A stretch of DNA of 31,933 nt from JBBDYG01 sp040901765 (lineage in GTDB: Bacteria; Planctomycetota; Planctomycetia; Pirellulales; Lacipirellulaceae): NCBI GenBank assembly GCA_040901765.1, contig JBBDYG010000054.1:1-31933 (forward strand), written 5' to 3'. This document shows positions 1-8,192 of the stretch, piece after piece. Positions within the stretch are counted from its first letter, which is position 1. Each line of letters opens with the position of its first letter. The position numbers were made by a program, and so were the translations under genes. A model generated the notes under the pieces. The model made no database searches. It saw nothing but the letters and a program-made list of their open reading frames with translations, and was not told where the DNA came from.

Positions 1-87
1 GTAGGAATGCAGCAGTTGTGTAGAACAACGAGGGCGATGCCCCAGGCTACGGTGAGAACAGGCCTTCGGCCAAAAAAACCAAGCTGA
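1..87 (+). other. Window edge, possible 3' end of an upstream gene
   Basis: The frame starting at base 1 is open to a TGA at 85-87, and a second frame closes with a TAG at 21-23. Either could be the tail of an upstream gene. Neither short peptide shows a recognisable motif. In planctomycetes the gene before this type of VWA protein is often another BatA/VWA membrane protein, but nothing here proves that. Confidence 0.25.
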
Positions 88-96
88 CGATCAACA

Positions 97-2604
97 ATGG
101 AATTGCTGTCTCTTGAACCCTTGATCTGGCTGGCGGCGGCGGTCGCCGTGGCGATCGGGCTGCGCTATTCGCTGGTCGATCAGCCGCGTTGGCAGCAGGG
201 GACGGCGTTCGCGTGCCGCGTGGCCGGAATCGTTTTGCTGGTGCTGGCCCTCTGCCGGCCCCACCTGTTCACGGAAAGCGACGATGCCCACGTGCTGTTC
301 CTGTTCGACGTATCGGAGTCCGTCGATTTACCTACCGCCCGAGCCACGCTCACCGAGGTCCGCCAGGCAATCGACTCGCTGCGCCGCGGCGATACGTGGT
401 CTCTTTACGCCGTTGGAGCATCGGCCCGGTCGATGGAGTCGCCGGAAAAACTTGAGGAACTACTCGAACAATGGAACACGGGCATTTCAGACGCCGATAT
501 GCGTGGCGAGTCGCGTTTGGCCGGCGCGCTGTTGGAAACCCGTCTGGCATTTCCGGCTGGCAAAGCGCGGCGAGCGGTGTTGTTTACCGACGGTCGCGAG
601 ACGGCGGGCGATCTCGATGCGGCGATTTCGCAACTCCGCGAGGAGCGGGTCGATATCCAGCTTCGCACGCTGCCACCGCTTTCCGACGCCGAAGCGGGAG
701 TCGTTAGCGTCGTGCCATCTACGAAATCCGCCTTTCAAAACGAAGTTGTCCGCTTGCAAGTGAAGCTTGCCGCCAATCGGCCGATGTCTGGCGAATTGCG
801 ACTGCTCCACAAAGGGGTAGCGGTCCAGCATCAACAGGTCGAGCTAAAGCCGGACGAACCACTGTTTTGCCACTTCGATGCCGACATGACCACACCCGGC
901 GCCAGCCATTGGACGGTGGAGCTTGTGCCGGTGGAGGACCGCTTCCCCCTCAACAACCAGGCCGCCTGCACGATCGACGTGCGCGGCAAGCCGCGCATGC
1001 TGATTCTGCATCAAGAACCCGCGGCAATGCGGTCCTTCACTCGAGCGCTGGGCGAGCAAGGAATTGAGATCGACGTTCGCGGCAAGCTCGGTCTCCCAGA
1101 GACGCTCGACGAGGCGCTCGCGTTCGACGCAATTGTGCTGGCCGACATTTCCGCGACCGATCTTTCTCCGCGACAAATGACCATGCTCAAGACCTATGTC
1201 ATCGACTTCGGCGGCGGGCTCGTGATGCTCGGCTCGGAAAACAGCTTTGGTCTGGGCGGTTATTACCAAACACCCGTGGAAGAAGTCCTCCCGCTCGTCT
1301 CGCGGTTTGAGAAGGAAAAGGAAAAGCCTTCGCTGGCGATGGTGCTCGTGATCGACAAGTCGGGTTCGATGCAGGGCACGCCGATCGAGCTTGCACGCCA
1401 GGCGGCCAAGGCGGCGGTCGAACTGCTGAGCGCCCGCGACATGATCGGTGTGGTTGGCTTCGATGGCCAGCCGCAACTGATTTGCGAGTTGCGCAGCGCC
1501 GCGGAAGCGGACGCGGTGCAGGCTTCGATCGATTCGCTTCAGGCGGGAGGCGGCACCTACATGTACCCGGCCATGGTGCAGGCCAAGGAGATGCTCGAAA
1601 CCGCCGCCGCAAAAGTTCGCCACATGATTATCCTGAGCGATGGCCACACGCAACCGGCCGACCACCAAAGCCTTGCCCAAGATGCGAGTGACGCGGGCAT
1701 CACCGTCTCGACGGTGGCCTTGGGCGGCGCCGACAAGGAACTGATGGCGAGCATCGCTGAAATCGGCCGCGGCCGATATTACGAAACCGAAGACCCCGCC
1801 AACGTCCCACAGATTTTCACCAAGGAGACGATGCAAGCTTCCAAAAGCGCCATCAAGGAAGATTTATACGGCGCGGTGCAGACGGGCGACCATCCGATCC
1901 TGGCCGGTTTTCAAGACGACGAACTCCCCTTTTCGCTCGGCTACGTGATGACCGAAACCAAACCGACGGCCCAGCTATTGTTAGCCGCCGAATCGGGCGA
2001 CCCGCTGCTGGCCGTCGGCCGCTACGGACTCGGCACCGGCATGGCCTTCACCAGCGATCTCACCGAACGCTGGGGCGCCGAGTGGCTCGCCTGGGAGAAC
2101 TGCGGCAAGTTTTGGGCGCAGGCCCTGCGCGGAGTGCTGCGCCGACAGCAGGCCGATGGCCTGGTCGTCGATGAGCAATTGAGCGAAGACATCTGGACAA
2201 TTCATCTCACTCGCAACGGCCCCAATGGCGAGCCGCTTAGCTCGATCGAGTGGGACGCCCAGGCCACTAACGGATACGGCCAACAGACTCCGGTCGAGGT
2301 GACGGAAGTGGGTCTGGGCCGGTACCGCGCGACGATCCCGCTCAAGAACGAGTCGCAGCTCACTTTGCGGCTCCACGACCGCGACTTCGACGTGCTCAAG
2401 CCACTCCACTTTCAGCGCCCTTATCCGGCCGAGTACTCCCTTGCGCAGAAAATCCCGCAGTCCATTGGCGAGATGGCAGCCTTCACGCCCAGCACCGTTC
2501 GCGAGGGACTTGCGCCCGAGCCAAAACGCCAGCCGGTAGCCTACTACGCCTACTTCGGCGCATTGGCACTGCTGCTGGCCGGAATTCTGCTGCGGCGGAT
2601 TTGA
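97..2604 (+). CDS. Membrane-anchored double VWA-domain protein with glutamine-amidotransferase-like middle domain
   Basis: The protein has 835 residues. Two hydrophobic segments lie near the N-terminus (about 9-28 and 39-55) and one at the extreme C-terminus (about 815-833, followed by RRI). A first von Willebrand A-like domain begins near residue 66 with DVSES at 71-75 and has a TDG at 164-166. A GATase-like fold follows at about 298-400 (MLILHQEP, then GGGLVMLGS). A second VWA domain begins near 413 with the MIDAS motif DKSGS at 420-424 and LSDGH further on. The family is usually found with MoxR ATPases and DUF58 proteins in aerotolerance-like (Bat) operons, where VWA domains bind metal and mediate protein-protein contacts. 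Its exact role is unknown. The ATG follows an in-frame TGA at 85-87 and lacks a clear Shine-Dalgarno. It ends 8 bp from the convergent gene at 2613. Confidence 0.88.
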   Translation: MELLSLEPLIWLAAAVAVAIGLRYSLVDQPRWQQGTAFACRVAGIVLLVLALCRPHLFTESDDAHVLFLFDVSESVDLPTARATLTEVRQAIDSLRRGDTWSLYAVGASARSMESPEKLEELLEQWNTGISDADMRGESRLAGALLETRLAFPAGKARRAVLFTDGRETAGDLDAAISQLREERVDIQLRTLPPLSDAEAGVVSVVPSTKSAFQNEVVRLQVKLAANRPMSGELRLLHKGVAVQHQQVELKPDEPLFCHFDADMTTPGASHWTVELVPVEDRFPLNNQAACTIDVRGKPRMLILHQEPAAMRSFTRALGEQGIEIDVRGKLGLPETLDEALAFDAIVLADISATDLSPRQMTMLKTYVIDFGGGLVMLGSENSFGLGGYYQTPVEEVLPLVSRFEKEKEKPSLAMVLVIDKSGSMQGTPIELARQAAKAAVELLSARDMIGVVGFDGQPQLICELRSAAEADAVQASIDSLQAGGGTYMYPAMVQAKEMLETAAAKVRHMIILSDGHTQPADHQSLAQDASDAGITVSTVALGGADKELMASIAEIGRGRYYETEDPANVPQIFTKETMQASKSAIKEDLYGAVQTGDHPILAGFQDDELPFSLGYVMTETKPTAQLLLAAESGDPLLAVGRYGLGTGMAFTSDLTERWGAEWLAWENCGKFWAQALRGVLRRQQADGLVVDEQLSEDIWTIHLTRNGPNGEPLSSIEWDAQATNGYGQQTPVEVTEVGLGRYRATIPLKNESQLTLRLHDRDFDVLKPLHFQRPYPAEYSLAQKIPQSIGEMAAFTPSTVREGLAPEPKRQPVAYYAYFGALALLLAGILLRRI

Positions 2605-2612
2605 GGACTGCT

Positions 2613-4145
2613 TTATCCTCGGGCCTTCACGGTCCGGAAAGCGATCAACAGCGAAAAGGAAAGCAAAACCAGCAAAAGCGAACCTGGCTCCGGCACGGCA
2701 ACGTCCGATGCGCCGCTTCCGGCGCCTTCGCCAAATGCCTGTCGCCATTCATCGTAATCGCCGGCGTCGATCACATTGTTCCCATTGCCATCCGCGTCCA
2801 AATTCGTCGTGCTGCCGAGGGTGTCGCGCCACACCGTGTAGTCGGCGGCATCCACGACGCCGTTGCCGTTGTAGTCGGCGCTCGCCGGGACGAATGTATT
2901 GGCGACGGTGACGAATTGGTTGCCGGCGATGCTTGCCAGACTGAACGCCAATTGGCCATCAGTAAATCCGCCCGTCCCGTTACTGCCGGGATTGCCCCCG
3001 AGAATTCCATCACCCGCGAACTGGTTCGAGGCATAATCGTGCCCGCCGTTATTTACGAACGCCGTTATGCGTATGTCGCCAGTTGGGTTCCCAATCTGCG
3101 AAAGCGGAATCGAGAACTCGACGCCCGTCACGACATCCTGCGGATTGCCGAGAGTATCAGGAAAACCTCCCACCAATCCATCGACGCCCACGGTGTTGCT
3201 GTTGTTTACTGCCATTCTCAGTTCGATCGTGTTGAGTGCGTTGCGATGATCTCGTTCGTTCTCGCCGCCGAAGAGGTTGTCGTTCGGGTCGACTGGAAGT
3301 ACGAACTCCAGCTCCCGCGCCACACATCCAACTCCGGTGGGGCTTTCGCAATCGCCATCCGCGCCGGTGGCGTAGGTGCGGTCAATCGGGTGGGCCGGAT
3401 CGAGGCCGGGTAGTGCGGGGCCGATTGCGCTGGACGTTGGGAAGGCCGGAGGATTTGGGACGAACGGGAAGTCACTTAATCCTTCACCCGATGCACGCAG
3501 CACATTCGGCAAGCCGTCGGGGGCGAAGGTCACGCCTGCGAAGGCGGTCGCGCCGCTGGCGCCTTGCGTCAGGTCCGCATAGTGCGCGCTCATCGCATAG
3601 AACCGGGTCGATTCGTTCACTTCCGTCGTTGCTGGGTCGTTGGGCACGAGTGCGTCTTCGGTCCCATGGGTGAACGTCAGGTAGTAATCCGCGTTAAACC
3701 CGGCGTCAAACGTCAATCCATTCATTGCCTGCAGCGCGCCGTTATTATTGGGGTTGTTTCCGGCCGGAATGTTTTGAAACCCACCATTGGAGAACGGATC
3801 GACTCCCTTGGGTAAGTTGGCTCCGACGAGCGTGTTGTGCCCACCGGTGACGGAGTCTACAAAGATTTCCAACTTGTTGAAATTCGATTCGAGGTTTCCC
3901 GTGACCAGCACGTAGAGACGATCGCCGAACACGGTCGCAAAAACCTGGTCGATCTCCGATCCGAAGGCGATCAAAGAATCGCCTTGCGTCGCGTTGCCGA
4001 ATCCTGTGTCGGTGTTCTGAATTGACTTGGCGTCCCCGTAAAAGGCTTCGTCACCGACAAGCGTGCCGTTGACGGCCGGGGCGGCGTGCGCCGCGGAGCT
4101 TCCGGTAACAAGAACGATACCTATCCCAAACAAAAGGCGTTTCAT
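2613..4145 (-). CDS. Secreted PEP-CTERM protein with two dockerin-like calcium loops
   Basis: The protein has 510 residues from the ATG at 4145, chosen because a perfect GGAGG lies 7 nt upstream; an in-frame start at 4175 lacks this support. A signal peptide (MKRLLFGIGIVLVTGSSAAHA) is followed by a beta-rich ectodomain. Near the C-terminus are two EF-hand/dockerin-type loops (DYNGNGVVDAADY and DADGNGNNVIDAGDY), then a PEP-CTERM sorting signal: VPEPGS, a hydrophobic stretch and a basic tail. PEP-CTERM proteins are exported and handled by an exosortase; no exosortase gene is in the window. The ectodomain is clearly paralogous to the product at 9259-10275, sharing TGNLE-NFNKLE and GLTFD-F-ADY blocks. 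It lies 43 bp downstream of the GH13 gene on the same strand and may be cotranscribed. A substrate-binding (CBM9-like) role is possible but unproven. Confidence 0.88.
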   Translation of the reverse strand: MKRLLFGIGIVLVTGSSAAHAAPAVNGTLVGDEAFYGDAKSIQNTDTGFGNATQGDSLIAFGSEIDQVFATVFGDRLYVLVTGNLESNFNKLEIFVDSVTGGHNTLVGANLPKGVDPFSNGGFQNIPAGNNPNNNGALQAMNGLTFDAGFNADYYLTFTHGTEDALVPNDPATTEVNESTRFYAMSAHYADLTQGASGATAFAGVTFAPDGLPNVLRASGEGLSDFPFVPNPPAFPTSSAIGPALPGLDPAHPIDRTYATGADGDCESPTGVGCVARELEFVLPVDPNDNLFGGENERDHRNALNTIELRMAVNNSNTVGVDGLVGGFPDTLGNPQDVVTGVEFSIPLSQIGNPTGDIRITAFVNNGGHDYASNQFAGDGILGGNPGSNGTGGFTDGQLAFSLASIAGNQFVTVANTFVPASADYNGNGVVDAADYTVWRDTLGSTTNLDADGNGNNVIDAGDYDEWRQAFGEGAGSGASDVAVPEPGSLLLVLLSFSLLIAFRTVKARG

Positions 4146-4152
4146 CTCAAAT

Positions 4153-4157
4153 CCTCC
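4153..4157 (-). promoter_or_regulatory. Strong Shine-Dalgarno that sets the start at 4145
   Basis: On the minus strand the sequence reads GGAGG, 7 nt before the ATG at 4145. It favours this start over the in-frame codon 30 bases upstream. Confidence 0.8.
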
Positions 4158-4188
4158 ACAAAACAAAGATGTCACAAAAGTTCGTGTT

Positions 4189-7100
4189 CTAACTGCCGAT
4201 CAAGTTCATTCGACGCCCGATTTTCAACGCTACGATTCCAACTGCCCATAGCACGAACGTGCCCGGCTCAGGTACGGCGGTTGCCGCGGCTGAGCCGCCG
4301 CCCAAAAATCCAGTCTGCCACACGACCAAGTCGTTCCGATCGACCGTGCCGTCGAAATTGGCATCGCCCTGCAAGTAGGTGGCGTCCGTCGCGCCTGCTC
4401 CGCTAAGCCAAATCAAGTAATCGCGCCCCGTTATTTGACCATTCAGATCGAAATCGCCGGGCGTTGTGCGAATGATCTCCGTGACAAAAGTCTCCACGTC
4501 GCTACGATCGACGGCGCCATCGACGTTCAGATCGTGCAGCCAAGAAGTGTTGCCGAAGTTGTCGTGAATCGCGAGCAAGTCGTCGGAGTCGGTCTGGTTG
4601 TCGTCGTTCAAATCGCCGCGCCGCAGGAGCATCGCATCGTAGGCGGCCAACACCGTTGCGGGCGCGTCGGCGATAACGAGCGCTTCGTCCAGGCCGAACA
4701 GGTCGTGATTGTCGATCAGGCCGTCGCCATTAACATCCGCGGCCGGATTGAAAAAGTCGTTCTGATTGTACAGCAGCACCTCGAACCGGCCGTTGGCCGT
4801 CAGGTCGCTGACTTCAAAGGCGCCGTTAAAATCGAGATCGCCGATCCCCGCGCCGATGCTGGTTTGAGTTGACCGGCCCGTGAATCGTTGCACACTGTGA
4901 TTGCCGGTCGGCTCGTAACTAACGACCGTCACCGCGTGGTTTCCAGAAGTAACTCCGCTAAACCCCCGCACAAACTGGTCGCGGTCATAGTAGCCGGCGA
5001 CACCCTGTCCCTGCTCGGCGAGTTGCAAAATCTGGGCGTCGGTCATCGTGGCGGGCAAGTCGAGGAAGACGTGCATGTTGTTCGCCGTTTGATCGACCGA
5101 TTGCACGATCAAGTCGCGGTCGTCGGGGTTGCCGGGCTGCGACGCGAATGGCGCGAAGCTCACCACGGCCGCTTCGGGCGGCAACCGGTCGACGTAAATC
5201 GCCTGCCGAAAGTCGGTGAACACCGCAGGGCCGCCATCGCTGCGGTGTCTGAATGCTCGCGCGGTGATAAAGTGTCGCCCTTCACCGAGCTGCGAAGCAT
5301 CAATCGTCTGCGCGTAAAGCCCGCCGCCGGTACCGCTGTTGCCACCCATGCCATCGCTAACGTAACCGGGCGATCTGACATCGGTGAATTCTTCGAAGCC
5401 GTAGCTCACCGTGCCAGGCGTCGTGTAATCGATACCGGAATCGCCATTCAAGTCGATGCCGCCGTCAACGCGGAACAGGGCGTTGTCGCCATCGGCGTCG
5501 AAGTCGCGCACCGGGTCGTTTTCACCGAGCGGCGCGGGAAGCGTGACCGGGTTCGTGGCAAGCTGAAGCGTGAACGAGTCGGCGGTGATGACGTCGATAT
5601 CGCCCAATCGCGCGGTGCCATTGTTGGCTGCCGAGGGAGACTCCCCAGCCAACGTGCCCGCCACGTTGGTTAGCGAGAGAACGCCCTGCGGCCCGGGAAC
5701 CCCGTAAATCACATAGCCGCGACCATGCCCGCTATTGCGCGGAATGCGCAACGACACCTGGCCGGCGCCATTCACGCGGATCGTCGCCGGAATATTGTTC
5801 CCCGGATCGACCGTGGCGTCGTTCGCGTTGCCGGTTAGTTCCACGAGAACGGTTTCGGATTCGAAGTCGGTCTGCACGCCGTTGCGCTCGTCGTAACCAT
5901 CGCCCACCCGGCTATTAAGTCCGACCAGCACCGACTTGGATCTTTCGTAGGCGTAAACGTTCGAGAACCCATTGGGGTTAAAGGCGTCGTCGAGCCAGCG
6001 TTCGCGGAAATCGCCACGCCCATGGGTGTTGCGAATCTCGGTCAGCGTGGTGATCGTCTCCCCGTAATGGCCGCCCAGTGCATCGACTTTGCCGTCGTTC
6101 GGAAAGTCGCGGCCCGTTCCGAATTCCTCCGCGTTCAGGTAGACCAGCGCGTTGCCCGGCCGAAGAAGTGTGTAGGCGTAGGCGACGTTCTTCAGGTAGG
6201 GAAAGCCGCCGCCCAGATTGTCGTGGCTATCGACAAACGTCGCGCCGGCGCTGCCGTTATTCAGGCCGTCGTCGTGAACGTCCTGACTGGCACTTCGGAT
6301 TGCGTGCCAATTGTTGTTGTGGTTCTCCCCCGTCAAGTTATTTCGCATCGCGAAGAAGAGTGGGAAATCGAGCGCGTCGCGATTTCCCGCGACGGTGTAG
6401 TCGCTCGGGCTGATCGCCGCCGGGTTGGGGAGCGATTTGCGGATGAAATGGTCAACCGTATCGCGATTGCCGTCGAGGATTTCCGAAAACATAAACACCG
6501 GCTGAATGCTGCCGTCGTGATTGAGCCGCGGATTGGCGCGAAACACGGCCTGATCGATGTGGTCGAGCACCCATTCGGGCATGTGCTTGGATGCATCAAG
6601 GCGGAAGCCATCGACGCCGATCACTTCCACCAACCACTGCGCATTGCGCATCAACAGGCCCATCGCGTTTTCGGGCACGGGGTCGCCGGCCAGCGGAGTG
6701 TTGGCGTTGAACCGATAGCGGGTTGCCATCGTGCTTAACTCAGGATCATTTAGCACGATGCTGCCCTGCGATTGATCTGTATAGAACCGGCTGTTGCTGG
6801 CATTCGGCAGATTGAACGCCGTGCCGGCCGGGATGTTTTGCGAATTCGCTGGATCGACGGGGGTGCGAATGAACTGGTGATTGGTTTGGTGATTGATGTC
6901 GACCAATCCCGACAGCCGGCCACGGAGCGGATCAGTGCCGAAATCGATCGCCGGATCGTGAAAGTCGCCGTTGATGTCGCCGGGCAGTGTCAGCGCAAAG
7001 CCGGGATAGCCTCCCAATGCCACGAAGCTCGGATCGTTGCGATTGCCGAAGCCATTGTGGTTCGGCACGAAATCGACATACACGCTCACGCCGGCCCGGT

Positions 7101-7428
7101 GAGCCGCGGCGGTCGTTGCTTTCAGCGCCGTCTCGGTGCCATACAGCGTTTCGGACCGGGGTTTGCCCAAGTCGAAGCGGTCGAACACGTCGTAACCGAC
7201 AGAAAACCCGCCCATGTCGGCCCGCCCCGTCGGCGGCAGCCACAGCGAGCCATAACCGTTATAGAACAGATCGACCATGCGGTCCTCGATCGTGTCCCAA
7301 CGGGCTTCGTAGAACTGCAGCATCGCGGGCGCGGAGACGTCTTCGCCGCGGGCAATCGCGGCAACCAGGGCCAGCAGCAAGACCGCGCACATCGCGCGGC
7401 TTCGCCGTCTTGGTGTGTTGTTTTCCAC
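4189..7428 (-). CDS. Secreted GH13 alpha-amylase-family enzyme with C-terminal calcium loops and PEP-CTERM
   Basis: The protein has about 1079 residues if it starts at the GTG at 7428; a TTG at 7437 has an AGAGG 4 nt upstream, and an ATG at 7392 is also possible. The ORF extends to 7548, but that part runs through a palindromic repeat and is unlikely to be coding. A signal peptide (MCAVLLLALVAAIARG core) comes first. GH13 conserved regions are all present: region I VYVDFVPNHNG (about 116-126), region II GFRLDASKH with the nucleophile Asp near 278, region III FSEILDG with the acid/base Glu near 316, and region IV FVDSHDN near 398-404. Residues about 863-1045 hold six dockerin/EF-type loops (such as DVNGDGLIDNHDL). 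A VPEPGT hydrophobic PEP-CTERM signal ends the chain. The enzyme likely hydrolyses alpha-glucans outside the cytoplasm; substrate specificity cannot be read from sequence. Confidence 0.9.
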   Translation of the reverse strand: MENNTPRRRSRAMCAVLLLALVAAIARGEDVSAPAMLQFYEARWDTIEDRMVDLFYNGYGSLWLPPTGRADMGGFSVGYDVFDRFDLGKPRSETLYGTETALKATTAAAHRAGVSVYVDFVPNHNGFGNRNDPSFVALGGYPGFALTLPGDINGDFHDPAIDFGTDPLRGRLSGLVDINHQTNHQFIRTPVDPANSQNIPAGTAFNLPNASNSRFYTDQSQGSIVLNDPELSTMATRYRFNANTPLAGDPVPENAMGLLMRNAQWLVEVIGVDGFRLDASKHMPEWVLDHIDQAVFRANPRLNHDGSIQPVFMFSEILDGNRDTVDHFIRKSLPNPAAISPSDYTVAGNRDALDFPLFFAMRNNLTGENHNNNWHAIRSASQDVHDDGLNNGSAGATFVDSHDNLGGGFPYLKNVAYAYTLLRPGNALVYLNAEEFGTGRDFPNDGKVDALGGHYGETITTLTEIRNTHGRGDFRERWLDDAFNPNGFSNVYAYERSKSVLVGLNSRVGDGYDERNGVQTDFESETVLVELTGNANDATVDPGNNIPATIRVNGAGQVSLRIPRNSGHGRGYVIYGVPGPQGVLSLTNVAGTLAGESPSAANNGTARLGDIDVITADSFTLQLATNPVTLPAPLGENDPVRDFDADGDNALFRVDGGIDLNGDSGIDYTTPGTVSYGFEEFTDVRSPGYVSDGMGGNSGTGGGLYAQTIDASQLGEGRHFITARAFRHRSDGGPAVFTDFRQAIYVDRLPPEAAVVSFAPFASQPGNPDDRDLIVQSVDQTANNMHVFLDLPATMTDAQILQLAEQGQGVAGYYDRDQFVRGFSGVTSGNHAVTVVSYEPTGNHSVQRFTGRSTQTSIGAGIGDLDFNGAFEVSDLTANGRFEVLLYNQNDFFNPAADVNGDGLIDNHDLFGLDEALVIADAPATVLAAYDAMLLRRGDLNDDNQTDSDDLLAIHDNFGNTSWLHDLNVDGAVDRSDVETFVTEIIRTTPGDFDLNGQITGRDYLIWLSGAGATDATYLQGDANFDGTVDRNDLVVWQTGFLGGGSAAATAVPEPGTFVLWAVGIVALKIGRRMNLIGS

Positions 7429-7468
7429 TGCAATCAAAGTGCCTCTTCTCGCGCTCAACCGTGCAAAC

Positions 7469-7546
7469 GGGTGCCACTGCTGGCTGGTCCAGCAGTGGAT
7501 GCCTGGTACCCGCTTCGCACTGCTGGACGAGCCAGCAGTGGCACCC
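7469..7546. repeat. Pair of inverted hairpin repeats (REP/BIME-like)
   Basis: Two 29-base arms, 7469-7497 and 7518-7546, are reverse complements with one mismatch and are separated by 20 bases. Each arm is itself a hairpin: CCACTGCTGG, a 5-base loop, then CCAGCAGTGG in the left copy. The layout resembles a bacterial REP doublet. It sits between the lipoprotein gene and the GH13 gene. Confidence 0.85.
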
Positions 7547-7600
7547 ACTTCCTTCGAATAGCAACCGGAATTTCAATGCCCGAATTACAAATGCTTGCCA

Positions 7601-8065
7601 TTAACTGCGCCGCGGAGTCCCCGGTTCACGCCAACCAGCGGGCGGCGTGGTGCTTAAGTCGATGTCGATCTCGTTGCCGCCCGGCTCGACCGTGTACTTC
7701 AGCCCCGAAGTCTGTAAGTTCTGATACCACCTCGGCGTGATCGGCTTACCCGGCGGCGGCGGTCCGGGACCGGCCCAGTTGGGGTCCGCTTCTTCTAGCG
7801 CCACCACCGTGGCCTGGTATTCTCCCGCCTGCAAACCCACTTCCCGCCCGGTTCTCAGTTCGTAGGAGCCATCGCTCTCCACCTGGCTATATGCCGGCGC
7901 CCCGCCAGCGGTTGGCTCGAACCGCACGGTCCCTTTGTCGAGCGTCTCACCATTGAAGCTGACCGTCCCGTAAACCTGCGCTTCGTGCGAATTGCAGCCG
8001 GTTAACAGGCCGATGAACATTATCCCAACGAATGCAGCCCCTCGGGCTGGGGAAAGTTCGCGCAT
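7601..8065 (-). CDS. Small lipoprotein with transthyretin/carboxypeptidase-regulatory-like fold
   Basis: The protein has 154 residues from the ATG at 8065, selected because AAAGGA lies 8 nt upstream; an in-frame codon at 8104 has no such support. The N-terminus is a lipoprotein signal ending in the lipobox LLTGC with the modified Cys at 24. The mature part begins with a beta-sandwich pattern typical of planctomycete carboxypeptidase-regulatory-like proteins: VYGTVSFNGETLDKGTVRFEP, then a DGSYEL turn and an AGEYQATV strand. A Pro/Gly-rich stretch (GPGPPPPGKP) follows. Such lipoproteins often lie next to DUF1559 genes in planctomycetes, as here, where DUF1559 is 127 bp upstream. The function is unknown; a periplasmic structural or assembly role is a guess. 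Confidence 0.82.
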   Translation of the reverse strand: MRELSPARGAAFVGIMFIGLLTGCNSHEAQVYGTVSFNGETLDKGTVRFEPTAGGAPAYSQVESDGSYELRTGREVGLQAGEYQATVVALEEADPNWAGPGPPPPGKPITPRWYQNLQTSGLKYTVEPGGNEIDIDLSTTPPAGWREPGTPRRS

Positions 8066-8156
8066 CAACAGATTCCTTTCGACTGAATTTCGATAGCGGT
8101 TCATAATCGCGTGCTGGTTCTCGCGCTCGGCCGGAAGTAGTTATGTGTTTTTTCTG

Positions 8157-8184
8157 GCCGACAGCCGATAGCCGACAGCCGATA
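8157..8184. repeat. Short perfect tandem repeat (2 x 14 bp)
   Basis: GCCGACAGCCGATA occurs twice back to back, and each unit is itself two near-identical 7-mers (GCCGAYA). It lies just downstream of the DUF1559 stop codon on the minus strand. Confidence 0.8.
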
Positions 8185-8192
8185 GCATTTAT

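Noticed and set aside
844..1836. 330-residue open frame on the minus strand
   Set aside because: It lies fully inside the double-VWA gene, has no recognisable motif and is His/Arg-rich, as expected for an antisense shadow in GC-rich DNA.
2601..3413. 270-residue open frame on the plus strand
   Set aside because: It is antisense to the PEP-CTERM gene at 2613-4145, which has a signal peptide, dockerin loops and a PEP-CTERM tail.
7429..7548. N-terminal extension of the GH13 gene up to a GTG at 7548
   Set aside because: These 40 codons are the REP-like repeat, and the signal peptide starts downstream.
6772..7740. 322-residue open frame on the plus strand
   Set aside because: It is antisense to the GH13 and lipoprotein genes and runs through the palindromic repeat at 7469-7546.
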